A stretch of 64,000 bases of DNA, taken from assembly GCA_963761035.1 (NCBI GenBank), contig CAVXFH010000002.1:62001-126000 (forward strand), read 5' to 3'. Position numbers and translations under genes: made by a program. This DNA comes from JARRQJ01 sp963761035 (GTDB lineage: Bacteria; Pseudomonadota; Gammaproteobacteria; DRLM01). The notes beneath the pieces were generated by a model that saw nothing but the letters and a program-made list of their open reading frames with translations, made no database searches and was not told the origin of the DNA. Below are positions 36,701 to 46,356 of this stretch, one piece after another (within the stretch, counting starts at the first letter, position 1; every line of letters begins with the position of its first letter).

Positions 36701-38014
36701 CTATGTATCCCGACCGATCGGAATCTCATGGCCAATACGCGGCAACCATCTACGCAAACACGGCGCCGTCACCACAGTAGTGAAAATGGCCATCAGCACC
36801 ATTATGGTAAAAATATTCTGGGGAATCACGCCGAGATCGCGTCCGACATTGAGCACGATAAGCTCCATCAAGGCCCGCGTATTCATCAAGATAGCGATGT
36901 TGCGGGATTCATGGATGCCCAGTCCGGTAAAGCGCGCCCCCAGATAGCATCCTCCGTATTTGCCGATAGTCGCCAATACAATGGCGAGAGCGCACCACAT
37001 CCAGAGCTCCGGACTGTCGAGGCCCGCGATATCGGTGCGCAGCCCGGAATATGTAAAGAAGATCGGAAGAAAAAAGACGGTAACGAGGTCGGCGACTTTG
37101 GCGTTCCACGCCTTCACCAGCGCATGCTCGTCATGCAACAGCACGCCCATGGCAAAGCCCCCGAATATCGCGAATATACCGATTTGACTGGTTATCATCG
37201 CAGAGATGAACACTAGGACGAGCAGGATTACCATCATATCCCGCGGGAGTCCTGTATCAAGGTCAAAACGGCTGATAATGCGTCGCTTGATTGCCTTGAC
37301 GACCAGCCAGACGCCGCACAGATACAGGCCAAGCTCGCCGAGCTGTCTGGCGACTCCGGCCAAGGAAAAATCGGCGGTCACGATGGCGGAAATGGCAGCA
37401 AGCAGCATCCATCCAGTAACGTCGTTGATCGCCGCGGCGGATATGGTGATGGCCCCCAATCGCGTACGGTTCAAACCGAATTCGTTCATGATGCGTCCCA
37501 GGATGGGCACGGCGGTGATAGAAAACGCGGTGGCGATGAACAGCGAATAGGCAATCGGATTAATCCCCGCCGCCAATGGACCCGCGGTCAAGCCGCCGAA
37601 CAGCAAACCGAGGATAAATGGCGCGACGATCCCGCCGGACGAAACCGCGGTCACGGCCGCCCGATTGCGCTTCTCATTCAGATGGGAGAAATCGAAATCC
37701 ATGCCGACCTGGAACATCAGCAGGATTAGGCCGATTTGACTCATAACCGTAAGCGGCGCCGCATCCACCGAGTGAAACACGAATTTAAAGGTCCCGGGGG
37801 CGAGCGACCCTAATAGCGATGGCCCCAGGGCCAAGCCGGCGATGATCTCTCCCACCGCCCGCGGCTGCCCGGCTCGCCGCGCGAGATTCCCCGCGAAGCG
37901 GGCGGCGGCGATGATGATGACGATCTCCAGCAACGTGAAAAACAGCAAGTTTTCCAAATCGTGAACGGCGTTATGGGTCGGCTGACCATTCATGGCGATT
38001 ATCGTGCTAAGCAC
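36701..38014 (-). CDS. CPA2-type cation/proton antiporter
   Basis: 437 residues from a GTG at 38014 that overlaps the preceding gene by eight bases; an ATG at 37993 is the alternative. About twelve membrane helices, monovalent cation:proton antiporter-2 (KefB/NapA-like) family: GEIIAGLALGPSLLG, QVGMDFDFSHL, and helices with the ND-type pair in SAAAINDVTGW. No RCK/TrkA-N domain at the C-terminus. It is the last gene of the leftward arm of the polyene locus, directly after the ketosynthase pair; a role in pigment biology is only suggested by linkage. Confidence 0.88.
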   Translation of the reverse strand: MLSTIIAMNGQPTHNAVHDLENLLFFTLLEIVIIIAAARFAGNLARRAGQPRAVGEIIAGLALGPSLLGSLAPGTFKFVFHSVDAAPLTVMSQIGLILLMFQVGMDFDFSHLNEKRNRAAVTAVSSGGIVAPFILGLLFGGLTAGPLAAGINPIAYSLFIATAFSITAVPILGRIMNEFGLNRTRLGAITISAAAINDVTGWMLLAAISAIVTADFSLAGVARQLGELGLYLCGVWLVVKAIKRRIISRFDLDTGLPRDMMVILLVLVFISAMITSQIGIFAIFGGFAMGVLLHDEHALVKAWNAKVADLVTVFFLPIFFTYSGLRTDIAGLDSPELWMWCALAIVLATIGKYGGCYLGARFTGLGIHESRNIAILMNTRALMELIVLNVGRDLGVIPQNIFTIMVLMAIFTTVVTAPCLRRWLPRIGHEIPIGRDT

Positions 38015-38807
38015 ATGGCGTGACTGCCAACGCGATTTGCGCGGTATTCAGGTAATCCAGCACGATGCGACCACCCTCACCTTGAGCCATGACATTCATT
38101 AAGGGCAAGGCACGCGCCGCAGGGATCGACAAGCGCAGATCCTCCAACGCGGTATTGGCGAAATTGTCCGCGGCATCCTGGGTTAGCGCTGCCTGAAGCT
38201 CGAACCGGCTGCGCGGCGTCCGCCGCGGCGCCAGCACCAAGGACACGCCAAAACCGTCGGGAATCGGACGCATACTGTGCAGTGGTTCGGGATAGTCGAC
38301 GTCATAGGCGATAAGCAAGCAGCGGGTGTCGTCCACGGCCACTTGGGCGAGCGCCTCCAACAAGCCGGCACCAAAACTGCCGTCAAATGCACATATCACC
38401 GTCGAAGGTGCCGTGGACCCGGTAGCGATACTCCAGTAACCCGCCGGGGAGTTGGTGACGGAGTTATGGAAACGGGTGGGCGAAATATGCCGATCGTCCG
38501 ACGCCAATTGCTCGCATATGGCGTGACAATTGGGACTATCCCCGCCCGAGGAAGCGAACACCGCGGGCAGATTGTCCGGCGTCTGATCGGCGTGCGCGGC
38601 GGCCTCGATGCCTAGTGCAAGGGCAAGCTTGACCACCTGGCTGGCGCGGCGCCGTTCCGTCGGCGGCAAGGACGCCACCTGGGGATATACGGTCTTGTGC
38701 GGTTGATAGGCTGTCTCATCGCGGAATATCGCCTTGCCCTCCGGCCAATTGTTAATGCCCGGGCCAAGGATGCCCAATCCTTCAACATATGCCGTCAACC
38801 CGTCCAT
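38007..38807 (-). CDS. Ketosynthase chain-length factor-like protein (ApeC-type)
   Basis: 266 residues, a beta-ketoacyl synthase N-terminal-like protein without the catalytic cysteine (the site corresponds to the SSGGDSPNCHAICEQL/HNSVTNSPAGYWSIA part, both typical of this group). In aryl polyene loci such proteins pair with a full ketosynthase as chain-length factor. It follows a ketosynthase gene on the same strand after six bases, matching the heterodimer arrangement. It would act in the cytoplasm on ACP-bound chains. Confidence 0.85.
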   Translation of the reverse strand: MDGLTAYVEGLGILGPGINNWPEGKAIFRDETAYQPHKTVYPQVASLPPTERRRASQVVKLALALGIEAAAHADQTPDNLPAVFASSGGDSPNCHAICEQLASDDRHISPTRFHNSVTNSPAGYWSIATGSTAPSTVICAFDGSFGAGLLEALAQVAVDDTRCLLIAYDVDYPEPLHSMRPIPDGFGVSLVLAPRRTPRSRFELQAALTQDAADNFANTALEDLRLSIPAARALPLMNVMAQGEGGRIVLDYLNTAQIALAVTPCA

Positions 38808-38813
38808 ATCCGT

Positions 38814-40007
38814 TTAGGCCGCCTGACTCAGAATCAGGCTGCAATTGGTGCCGCCGAAGCCGAAGGAGTTGCTCAACGCCCTCAATACGGTCCGGTTACG
38901 ATTTACCGTCAGATAGGCAGACGCAATGGCGGTATCCGGACGATCGCAATGCACGCCCCCCGGCGTCAAGCCATGCCGAATAGCCAACGCGCAAATGACC
39001 GCCTCCAGTCCGCCGGCCGCCCCCAGCGTATGGCCGGTAGCGCCCTTGGTCGAGCTGCACGGGACGCCAGTTCCAAATAGCTTGGAAACGGCGATACCTT
39101 CCGCCGCGTCATTGCTGAGTGTGGCCGTGCCGTGCAGATTGATATAGTCGATATCAACCGGCTTGATCCCGGCCGCGTTTAAGGCCATCTCCATGGCCAG
39201 TGTCGCGCCCCGCCCCTCGGGATGGGGCGATGACATGTGGTAGGCATCGTTAGATTCACCGAAACCGATAAGCGTTATCGTCCCGGAAACAGACCGCTCC
39301 GGCATCCGCTCGATCAGGATAAATGCCGCGGCCTCGCCGATGGAAATACCGTCGCGCCCGGCATCAAACGGCCGGCACGGCCGCGATGACACCAATTCCA
39401 GGGAGTTGAATCCATAAAGGGTCGTAAGGCACAGCGAATCGACGCCGCCGACGACCGCGGCATCGATGACGCCGGCTTCGATCATGCGCCGCGCCGAACC
39501 AAACACCTTGGCGCTGGAAGAACACGCTGTAGACACTGTCATCGCCGGTCCGGCGATATCGAAATAACGGCGCACGAAATCAGACACGGAGAAGGAATTC
39601 TGCGTTGTACTGTATACGAAGTCGCCGGGCAAGGCACCCGTCACCGGATCGCGCCGCCGATACGCCAATTCCGCTTGCAGTATCCCCGATGTGCTGGTGC
39701 CGAGAAACACACCGACTCGATTGCGGCCCAACCGCTTGGTCGCCGCCCGCACCGCGCCATCAAAATCATCCTGACGCAATCCCAGCTGGGCAAGCCGGTT
39801 ATTACGGCAGTCGTAGGCGCGCAGATCATCTCGTATCCGCTCTTCATCCGCGGCCGAAACCATGCCGGTATAGGTGTTCAGATCTACAGTATCGAATGCG
39901 CACGGCATCAACCCGCTGCCTTGCGCGCGCAGAGTACGCAACGTCTCGTTGAGCCCGACGCCGATGCAGCTGGCCGACGTGTAGCTTGACAATAAAAGTG
40001 GGTTCAC
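38814..40007 (-). CDS. Beta-ketoacyl-ACP synthase of the polyene locus
   Basis: 397 residues from the GTG at 40007 (MNPLLLSSYTSASCIG), chosen because KS proteins start this way; an ATG at 40061 would add a non-homologous 18 residues. Full KS with catalytic C162 (VSTACSSSAKVFG), H292 (LHGTATLSND) and H326 (KGATGHTLGAAGG). It condenses malonyl-ACP with the growing chain. Divergent from the ACP gene at 40260 and linked to the chain-length factor gene downstream, so likely the KS half of the KS-CLF pair. Confidence 0.92.
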   Translation of the reverse strand: MNPLLLSSYTSASCIGVGLNETLRTLRAQGSGLMPCAFDTVDLNTYTGMVSAADEERIRDDLRAYDCRNNRLAQLGLRQDDFDGAVRAATKRLGRNRVGVFLGTSTSGILQAELAYRRRDPVTGALPGDFVYSTTQNSFSVSDFVRRYFDIAGPAMTVSTACSSSAKVFGSARRMIEAGVIDAAVVGGVDSLCLTTLYGFNSLELVSSRPCRPFDAGRDGISIGEAAAFILIERMPERSVSGTITLIGFGESNDAYHMSSPHPEGRGATLAMEMALNAAGIKPVDIDYINLHGTATLSNDAAEGIAVSKLFGTGVPCSSTKGATGHTLGAAGGLEAVICALAIRHGLTPGGVHCDRPDTAIASAYLTVNRNRTVLRALSNSFGFGGTNCSLILSQAA

Positions 40008-40259
40008 GTTGTTATGGTTCCGGCAGTTGGAAGCGCATTCGGCGCACTGCGCTATACGCAATCCCCGTTCATGAAATCTCTAGCTTGAGTGGCTTATAAT
40101 TAAATAAATCGCCTTTACCCCGTCCGCTCCTTCGCGATCGACCGCCGGCCTCACTCCGCATCGCCCCGGAGCCACTACATCATACTCGGAAAATCCCGTG
40201 GACTGGGTTAAAATCAAACTCGCTCGTATTCTAACCATGGCGCAAGGCACAAATCAAAG
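40008..40259. promoter_or_regulatory. Divergent promoter region of the polyene locus
   Basis: About 250 bases between the leftward KS/CLF/antiporter arm and the rightward ACP-KS arm. A TATAAT at 40095-40100 reads as a rightward -10 box, but no good -35 box is placed 17 bases upstream. The last ~60 bases before the ACP have little GC-rich coding character. No gene seen. Confidence 0.35.
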
Positions 40260-40499
40260 ATGGACACCCTCCAAATAACTCGCCAATTTCTCAGCGAACG
40301 ATACGGGATTTCCCCCGAAAGCATTACTCCCGAAACCGCCCTGGATAAGATCGGCATCGATTCCCTGATGTTCCTTGACTTGGTTTTCGAATTCGAGGCC
40401 AAGCTCGGCATCCCCGCGCCCAATGATGAAATCGCCGACCTAAAAACTATAGGCGAGTTGATTGCCTTCGTCGACAAACTCAAACCCGAGATAAAATAG
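40260..40499 (+). CDS. Acyl carrier protein 1
   Basis: 79 residues. The phosphopantetheine site is S35 in DKIGIDSLMFLDL, in an otherwise standard acidic four-helix ACP. It would carry the polyene intermediates (or the aryl starter). First gene of the rightward arm, five bases before the second ketosynthase gene. Confidence 0.93.
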   Translation: MDTLQITRQFLSERYGISPESITPETALDKIGIDSLMFLDLVFEFEAKLGIPAPNDEIADLKTIGELIAFVDKLKPEIK

Positions 40500-40504
40500 A
40501 TCCA

Positions 40505-41749
40505 ATGGTTCAACGCCGCATCGCCGTTACAGGCCTGGGACTGGTTAACCCTTTCGGCGGAGATGTTGAGGGTTTCTTCGCTCATCTGCTCAATGCCGAT
40601 TCGGCAATCAGCCTCTTGACCATAGATGATCCCGCCGGTGTGCTAAGTATCCCGGCGCTGCAATGCCGGGACTTCAACCCGGTGGATGTGCTTGGCAAAC
40701 CGCTTGCCCATACCCTGGACCGGTTCAGCCAATTAGGGGCGGCCGCCGCCTTCTCGGCGTGGCGCGACGCGGGCTTGCCTCTTGACGATAACGCGGACCG
40801 ATTGGATTACGGCTTATCGTGGGGGACGGGGGTGGGGGGCGTTACGACGTTCGAACAAGGCTACAAAAACCTCTATCGATCCAATCAACGGCTGTTTACG
40901 CCCCTTGCCGTCGTAATGGCGATGAATAATGCCGCAGCTGCCCACATCGCGATCAAACTCGGTCTCGCCGGCAGCTGTTTGACGTATTCAGTCGCTTGCG
41001 CCTCATCGACGGTTGCGATCGGCGAAGCCTTCCACGCTATCCGCGGCGGAAGAGCATCCTTGATGGTCGTGGGCGGGTCCGAGGCTCCCCTGGCCTACGG
41101 CGTACTCCGCGCCTGGGAGTCCTTGAGAATTCTGGCGCCGGGGAATCGCGATACCGCGCACGCCGCCTGCCGCCCATTCGACAAGGACCGGGCGGGACTC
41201 GTACTGGGCGAAGGTGCCGGCGCCATGGTCATGGAAGACTGGGATCACGCCACCGCGCGCGGCGCACGCATCTATGCGGAATTGGTCGGTTACGGAACCA
41301 CCTGCGACCACTCCCATCTCGTGCGTCCCAATCCCGAAGGCGAGATCGAAGCCATCCGGCAGGCGCTCGCGCTCGGCAATCTCGGCATCGATGAAATAGA
41401 CTACGTCAACGCCCATGCCACTGCCACCGCGGAAGGAGACATAGCCGAAATCATCGCGTTAAAAGCGGTATTCGGTCGGCATGCGGCGACACTGCCCGTA
41501 AGCTCGACGAAATCCATGCATGGACACATGCTGGGCGCGACCGGCGCCGTCGAGGCCATCAGCACCGTCATGACATTGCATAAAAAGGCCATCCCGCCAA
41601 CCGCGTACCTGGAAACCGTTGATCCTGTCTGCGAGGGCGTTCATCACGTTATCGGCAAACCGCTCATCGGCATGCCGTTGCGCGCCGCCCTCTCAAATTC
41701 ATTTGCCTTCGGCGGGGTCAATGCCGTATTGGCCTTTCGCGCGGTGTAA
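40505..41749 (+). CDS. Second beta-ketoacyl-ACP synthase of the polyene locus
   Basis: 414 residues, FabF-like. Catalytic C165 (YSVACASSTVAIGE), H304 (VNAHATATAEGD) and H341 (KSMHGHMLGATGA) are all present. It differs clearly from the KS at 38814. Aryl polyene loci usually have two full ketosynthases, one for the first condensation and one for elongation with the chain-length factor; this one stands beside an ACP gene. Confidence 0.93.
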   Translation: MVQRRIAVTGLGLVNPFGGDVEGFFAHLLNADSAISLLTIDDPAGVLSIPALQCRDFNPVDVLGKPLAHTLDRFSQLGAAAAFSAWRDAGLPLDDNADRLDYGLSWGTGVGGVTTFEQGYKNLYRSNQRLFTPLAVVMAMNNAAAAHIAIKLGLAGSCLTYSVACASSTVAIGEAFHAIRGGRASLMVVGGSEAPLAYGVLRAWESLRILAPGNRDTAHAACRPFDKDRAGLVLGEGAGAMVMEDWDHATARGARIYAELVGYGTTCDHSHLVRPNPEGEIEAIRQALALGNLGIDEIDYVNAHATATAEGDIAEIIALKAVFGRHAATLPVSSTKSMHGHMLGATGAVEAISTVMTLHKKAIPPTAYLETVDPVCEGVHHVIGKPLIGMPLRAALSNSFAFGGVNAVLAFRAV

Positions 41750-41878
41750 TATCCCAGTATTTAAGTGGTTAACAGACGGCGCAATGGCAATCCCCGCAAA
41801 TTTGACATTGCTGAACTTGCTGTGCATCCTTCCCGAACATCGTTATAGATTCGAGAGTTGCTTGGATTAAGTCCAGCC

Positions 41879-43384
41879 ATGCCGGCAGCTAAAAAAATCA
41901 TCTTCATTAATCCGCCCTACGAGCGGATCGCGCCCGGTTATGAATTCGTCAAGCACATAACCAATAACTCGCCTTCGCTGGGACTGCTGCATCTCGCCGC
42001 TGAGGTTCGCCTTCGCGGTTATACGCCATCCATCATCGAAAGCGACATCTTCAATTTGTCCATCGAGCAAGCTGCCCAGCAGGCCATCGACCAAAGGCCC
42101 GCCTACGTGGGCATCACCTTGTTCACCGTCGGCGTCTGGGGAGCGGCGGCCATCGCCCGTAAAATCAAGCAGGCTTTTCCGCGGACCGTCATTATCGTCG
42201 GCGGCCCGCATATTTCGTCAATGGGTCCGGAAACCCTAAGCCGTTTTGCGGAATTCGACGTCGCCGTGGTCGGCGAAGGCGAGAAGATCCTTGTGGAACT
42301 CCTGGAATCCCTGGATAGCGGGGAAGACCTCGCCAAAGTCCCCGGAATAATCTACCGCGACGGACCCGCCGTCCGCAGGACGCCGGGTCTGCCCACCAAC
42401 AAAATCCTGGACGAGCTGCCCTTCCCCGCCTGGGATTTACTGCCGGACTTCCCCCGAGCCTACAAGCCGGCCATTTATGATTTCCCGCGCGGACCGGTGG
42501 CCACGATCGCCGCCTCGCGCGGCTGTCCATTCTTCTGCAAGTTCTGCGACACCTCCACCTTCGGCGCCAAGGTCAGGCATTATTCTCCGCAAAAGGTCTT
42601 CGAAATGATGAAGCACCTCCACGACCATTACGGCGTACGCCACATCATGTTCGTCGACGACCTATTTCTCGCCAGCAAGGTGCGCACCGCCGAACTCTGT
42701 ACTATGCTGCTGGAGAACGGTCTGAAGATGACTTGGACCTGCACCGCCCGCGTCGATACGGTCAAGCCGGACATACTGGACTTGATGAGAAAGGCGGGCT
42801 GCTGGGAAATCAGCTTCGGGCTGGAGACCGGCTCCAACGATCTCTTGAAAAAGATGGACAAGGCGGCTGAAGTGGAAAAATCCGAACAGGCGATAAAGTG
42901 GACCGCCGCGGCCGGTATCCGCACCAAAGGACTCTTTATGCTGGGCTACCCCGGCGAGGACGGCGGTACCATCGCCCAAACCAAGGACTTTATCCGCCGT
43001 ATCCCCATGACCATCATGAACCTCACCAAGTTCACGCCCTACCCCGGCTCGCCGGTGTATCGCGATCTTTACGGCACCAACATCCGCGATGATCACTGGG
43101 AAAAAATGAACGGTATGAATTTCCTATGGTCGCCCGCGGGCATGTCGGTCGAGGAACTGGACCGGCAATACCAGGAGATACTCATGGCCTTCTATCGGCG
43201 GCCGGGCATCGCCTGGTACTATACTAAGCTGACTCTGCACTATCCCAATCACCTGTTCCGGCTGTTGCGCTTTGCGCTCGGCTTCCTGACGGCCAAGCTC
43301 CGCAGCGTCCTCAGCGGCCGCGGTGGTCTTCTGGTCAAACCCTATGACACCCATCTCGACGAGGCGAACAAACCCACGCAGTGA
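41879..43384 (+). CDS. Cobalamin-binding radical SAM enzyme inside the polyene locus
   Basis: 501 residues from the ATG at 41879; a TTG at 41858 would add seven. Residues ~1-150 form the B12-binding fold (IIFINPPYERIAPGYEF, SLGLLHLAAEVRLRGY, VGITLFTVGVWGAA, VIIVGGPHISS). The radical SAM motif CxxxCxxC is at C216, C220 and C223 (SRGCPFFCKFCDTS), followed by RHIMFVDDLF and the SAM-binding GLETGSNDLLKKM. Such class B enzymes commonly methylate unactivated carbons or rearrange rings. This kind of enzyme is not in the standard aryl polyene gene set as I know it. It is between the KS and ACP2 genes with co-directional genes both sides, so tailoring of the pigment is the natural inference. Substrate unknown. 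Confidence 0.88.
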   Translation: MPAAKKIIFINPPYERIAPGYEFVKHITNNSPSLGLLHLAAEVRLRGYTPSIIESDIFNLSIEQAAQQAIDQRPAYVGITLFTVGVWGAAAIARKIKQAFPRTVIIVGGPHISSMGPETLSRFAEFDVAVVGEGEKILVELLESLDSGEDLAKVPGIIYRDGPAVRRTPGLPTNKILDELPFPAWDLLPDFPRAYKPAIYDFPRGPVATIAASRGCPFFCKFCDTSTFGAKVRHYSPQKVFEMMKHLHDHYGVRHIMFVDDLFLASKVRTAELCTMLLENGLKMTWTCTARVDTVKPDILDLMRKAGCWEISFGLETGSNDLLKKMDKAAEVEKSEQAIKWTAAAGIRTKGLFMLGYPGEDGGTIAQTKDFIRRIPMTIMNLTKFTPYPGSPVYRDLYGTNIRDDHWEKMNGMNFLWSPAGMSVEELDRQYQEILMAFYRRPGIAWYYTKLTLHYPNHLFRLLRFALGFLTAKLRSVLSGRGGLLVKPYDTHLDEANKPTQ

Positions 43385-43557
43385 GGACTAATTTCGCCGG
43401 AATACGGAAACGGCCCGCCCACGGTTCCGCGCTTCCGTAGCGGACGCTATTACGCTATTCTAGAATAAATTGGCAATAGAGCCGGAGGGGTTGGTATTGA
43501 AAGGACCCCGTATTACATGCCAATTAAAATATATTTCTGATTCATCCCAAAGTCAGG

Positions 43558-43899
43558 ATGAAGAACGAAGTTATGGCCACAACGCTCAATCTATCAATGA
43601 CTATGATGTCAAATCGCGACCAACCAGCGGGGGTAAACCCGTTAGACTCTTTGCAAAATGAGATCGCCGAACTCATCGTTGCGGCATTGAATCTTGAAAC
43701 TACCCCTGCGGAGATTCAACCCGACGACCCGCTGTTCGACAAGGGTTTGGGCCTGGACTCCATCGACATCCTCGAGGTGGCGCTGGTGCTGTCGAAGCGT
43801 TACGGCATACAGTTGCGTTCCGATAGCGAGGACAATGCGGCCATTTTCCGTTCGCTGCGCAGCCTGGCTCGGTATATCGCCGAACACCGTACGAAATGA
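43558..43899 (+). CDS. Acyl carrier protein 2
   Basis: 113 residues from 43558; the start is uncertain (in-frame ATG at 43573 and further inward are alternatives) because the first ~30 residues are not conserved ACP sequence. The carrier site is S68 in GLGLDSIDILEVAL. This ACP is more like those of APE clusters with a KGLGLDSID motif. It precedes the AMP-dependent ligase gene, so it is a candidate for accepting the aryl starter. Confidence 0.9.
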   Translation: MKNEVMATTLNLSMTMMSNRDQPAGVNPLDSLQNEIAELIVAALNLETTPAEIQPDDPLFDKGLGLDSIDILEVALVLSKRYGIQLRSDSEDNAAIFRSLRSLARYIAEHRTK

Positions 43900-43961
43900 G
43901 ACTCGTCCCACTCCCCCTTTCTGCCCGGGAAGCGTATTGAGTATAATAGGCTTTCTCCATC

Positions 43962-45332
43962 GTGCCGTCGCCCATGAGACCTCGCGCTTTACCCATGACG
44001 ACCGCTGCCTGTTTCCCGCTAATCGCGCATAAATCTCCTCAGGATGCCGTCGCCTACCGAAACGGCAAGCCGATCACGGCAGGGCGCTTCCTTGGCGATG
44101 CGGCCAAGGTAGCAGCGGCGCTGCCGGCAGGACATCACGTGCTGAATATCTGTCAGGATCGCTACCATTTCGCGGTTGGCCTGGCCGCTATTCTCATGGC
44201 CGAACGTATCAGCCTCATGCCGTCAACGCTTGCCCCGGAGATGTTGAACGCCTTGCGGGCAATGGCCCCCGGCTACATCAACCTCGACGATGAAAATATT
44301 TTACGCGTCGCCCCTGCGGATTCCCGCGTTCTCGACAATACCACCACCATGGAAATCCCAATGATCCCCGTCGAGCAACTGGCCGCATGGGTCTTCACTT
44401 CCGGTTCCACCGGCGCGCCGGTACCGCACGCCAAGACCTGGGGTTCGCTGGTAAGAAACGTGCGCGTAGAGGCCAGCCGTCTGGGGATGCTGGACGGTCG
44501 TGCGCATACCCTCATCGGCACGGTGCCGCCGCAACATATGTACGGCTTCGAATCCACCGTGTTGGTGGCGTTGCATAGCGGTAACGCATTCGATGCCGGC
44601 CGGCCGTTTTACCCTGCCGATATCTGCGAGGCCATAACCGCGGCCCCCCGTCCACGCCTGCTGGTGACCACGCCTTTCCATCTGCATTCCTTGCTCTCAT
44701 CCGGGATGAACCTCCCGGAGGTCGATCTGGTGATATCGGCTACGGCACCGCTCTCGCAAAACCTGTGCCGGGAGAGCGAAGTGCGTCTCCACGCCCATGT
44801 CCTGGAAATTTACGGCTGTACCGAGACCGGCCAGATCGCCTCCCGCCGCCCGACGCAAACCGCGGAATGGCAGCTCTTCGACGGCGTGCGTCTGGTAGCG
44901 GATAACGATAGACAGGTCTGGGCGTCCGGCGGACATCTGGATCAGCCGGTGGCCATGCAGGACATATTGGAGATTACCCAAGATGATCGCTTCCTGCTGC
45001 ACGGGCGCGCCGCCGACATGATTAACATCGCCGGCAAACGCAGCTCCCTGGCCTATCTCAATCACCAACTCACGGCGGTGCCCGGCGTCATCGACGGTAC
45101 TTTTTTCATGCCCGACGAAGGAATTATGGAAAAGGTCACCCGCTTGACCGCGTTCGTGGTGGCGCCTGCCTTGAATGCCGCCGCCCTGACCCAGGCGCTG
45201 CGCGAACGCATCGATCCGGCATTCTTGCCCCGGCCTATTATTTTTGTCGAGGCGTTGCCACGCAATGCAACGGGCAAGCTGCCACGCGAAGCGCTTATGA
45301 CCTTGGCGAAGCCTCATGCATCGCGGTCATAG
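43962..45332 (+). CDS. AMP-dependent acyl/aryl-ACP ligase
   Basis: 456 residues from a GTG at 43962 (ATG at 43974 or 43995 possible). Acyl-adenylate-forming family, short form: P-loop-like AWVFTSGSTGAPVPHAKTW, YGCTETGQIASR, and the C-terminal lysine in PRNATGKLPREAL. In aryl polyene pathways such a ligase activates the hydroxybenzoate starter and loads it on an ACP; the chorismatase in the same locus would supply that starter. It lacks the long N-terminal part of usual acyl-CoA ligases, as in APE ligases. Confidence 0.88.
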   Translation: MPSPMRPRALPMTTAACFPLIAHKSPQDAVAYRNGKPITAGRFLGDAAKVAAALPAGHHVLNICQDRYHFAVGLAAILMAERISLMPSTLAPEMLNALRAMAPGYINLDDENILRVAPADSRVLDNTTTMEIPMIPVEQLAAWVFTSGSTGAPVPHAKTWGSLVRNVRVEASRLGMLDGRAHTLIGTVPPQHMYGFESTVLVALHSGNAFDAGRPFYPADICEAITAAPRPRLLVTTPFHLHSLLSSGMNLPEVDLVISATAPLSQNLCRESEVRLHAHVLEIYGCTETGQIASRRPTQTAEWQLFDGVRLVADNDRQVWASGGHLDQPVAMQDILEITQDDRFLLHGRAADMINIAGKRSSLAYLNHQLTAVPGVIDGTFFMPDEGIMEKVTRLTAFVVAPALNAAALTQALRERIDPAFLPRPIIFVEALPRNATGKLPREALMTLAKPHASRS

Positions 45333-45392
45333 ATATGGCGGATGGCATGCGGCGGGGATCGGCATCATCACACCCTCTGCCGTGAGTCCGCC

Positions 45393-46337
45393 ATGAACTC
45401 GCGGCCAAACCGCTCCGCCGCGTCGCGGCGACTGCCCGATTACCAATGGACCAGCCGGCCGGAACGGGGCAGCCTATTTATGCTGAGATTGATGACCTGG
45501 ATCTCGCTGCGCCTGGGTCGGCGGCTCGGCCGCGTAATCCTGCATCTTATCGCCGCCTATTTTCTAATTTTTTCCGGAGAATCGCGCGCCGCATCGCGCG
45601 CTTATCTGCGGCGCGCGCTGGCACGCGAACCGACCCTGCTCGATCTCTATAAACATATCTTCGCCTTCGCCTCTACCGTCCATGATCGGGTGTATTTTAT
45701 TAACAACCGCTACGATCTCTTCGACATCACCGTCCATAACGAAAAAATCATCCATGATGTCCTTGCGGATGGCCGCGGCGCGTTTCTGCTCGGTGCCCAT
45801 CTCGGCAGTTTCGAGGCAATCCATGCGATGAGCCGCCGCCAACCCGAACTGCGCACCGCGATGGTCATGTTTGAGGAGAATGCTCGCAAGATAAACGCCA
45901 TGCTCACCGCCATCAATCCGGCGATGCGCCAGGACATCATCGCGCTCGGCCGCGTCGACACCATGCTCAATGTGCGGGAGCGCCTCAACGAAGGCGGCGT
46001 CGTGAGTATGCTCGCCGACCGCACCCTGCGCGATGATCTGACGCTGCAGGCACCGCTGCTGGGCGATTGCGTCGCGTTTCCCGTCGGCCCTTTCCGCGCC
46101 GCCGCCTTGTTGCGCCGGCCGGTCATCTTCATGGTCGGTCTCTATCTGGGGGGAAATCGGTATAGCATCCAATTCGAACGGCTCGCCGATTTCTCCGCGA
46201 TATCGGCGGCGGAGCGCGATACGGCGATTCGAGAGGCAATCAACCGCTACGCATCACTCCTTGAACGATACTGTCGTTCCGCCCCGTATAATTGGTTCAA
46301 CTTTTTTGACGTCTGGCGGCAACATTCGCCGCATTAA
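45393..46337 (+). CDS. LpxL/HtrB-like acyltransferase
   Basis: 314 residues from the ATG at 45393; upstream in-frame GTG at 45342 less likely. Lysophospholipid/lipid A acyltransferase superfamily with the HX4E motif at H136-E141 (LGAHLGSFEAIH), an N-terminal membrane helix (~47-62), and MLADRTLRDD. In APE loci this kind of enzyme is thought to transfer the polyene chain onto a lipid or glycolipid carrier at the inner membrane. It overlaps nothing but is 20 bases before the LolA-like gene. Confidence 0.88.
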   Translation: MNSRPNRSAASRRLPDYQWTSRPERGSLFMLRLMTWISLRLGRRLGRVILHLIAAYFLIFSGESRAASRAYLRRALAREPTLLDLYKHIFAFASTVHDRVYFINNRYDLFDITVHNEKIIHDVLADGRGAFLLGAHLGSFEAIHAMSRRQPELRTAMVMFEENARKINAMLTAINPAMRQDIIALGRVDTMLNVRERLNEGGVVSMLADRTLRDDLTLQAPLLGDCVAFPVGPFRAAALLRRPVIFMVGLYLGGNRYSIQFERLADFSAISAAERDTAIREAINRYASLLERYCRSAPYNWFNFFDVWRQHSPH

Positions 46338-46356
46338 CCCTCTGCAACCGCCACCC

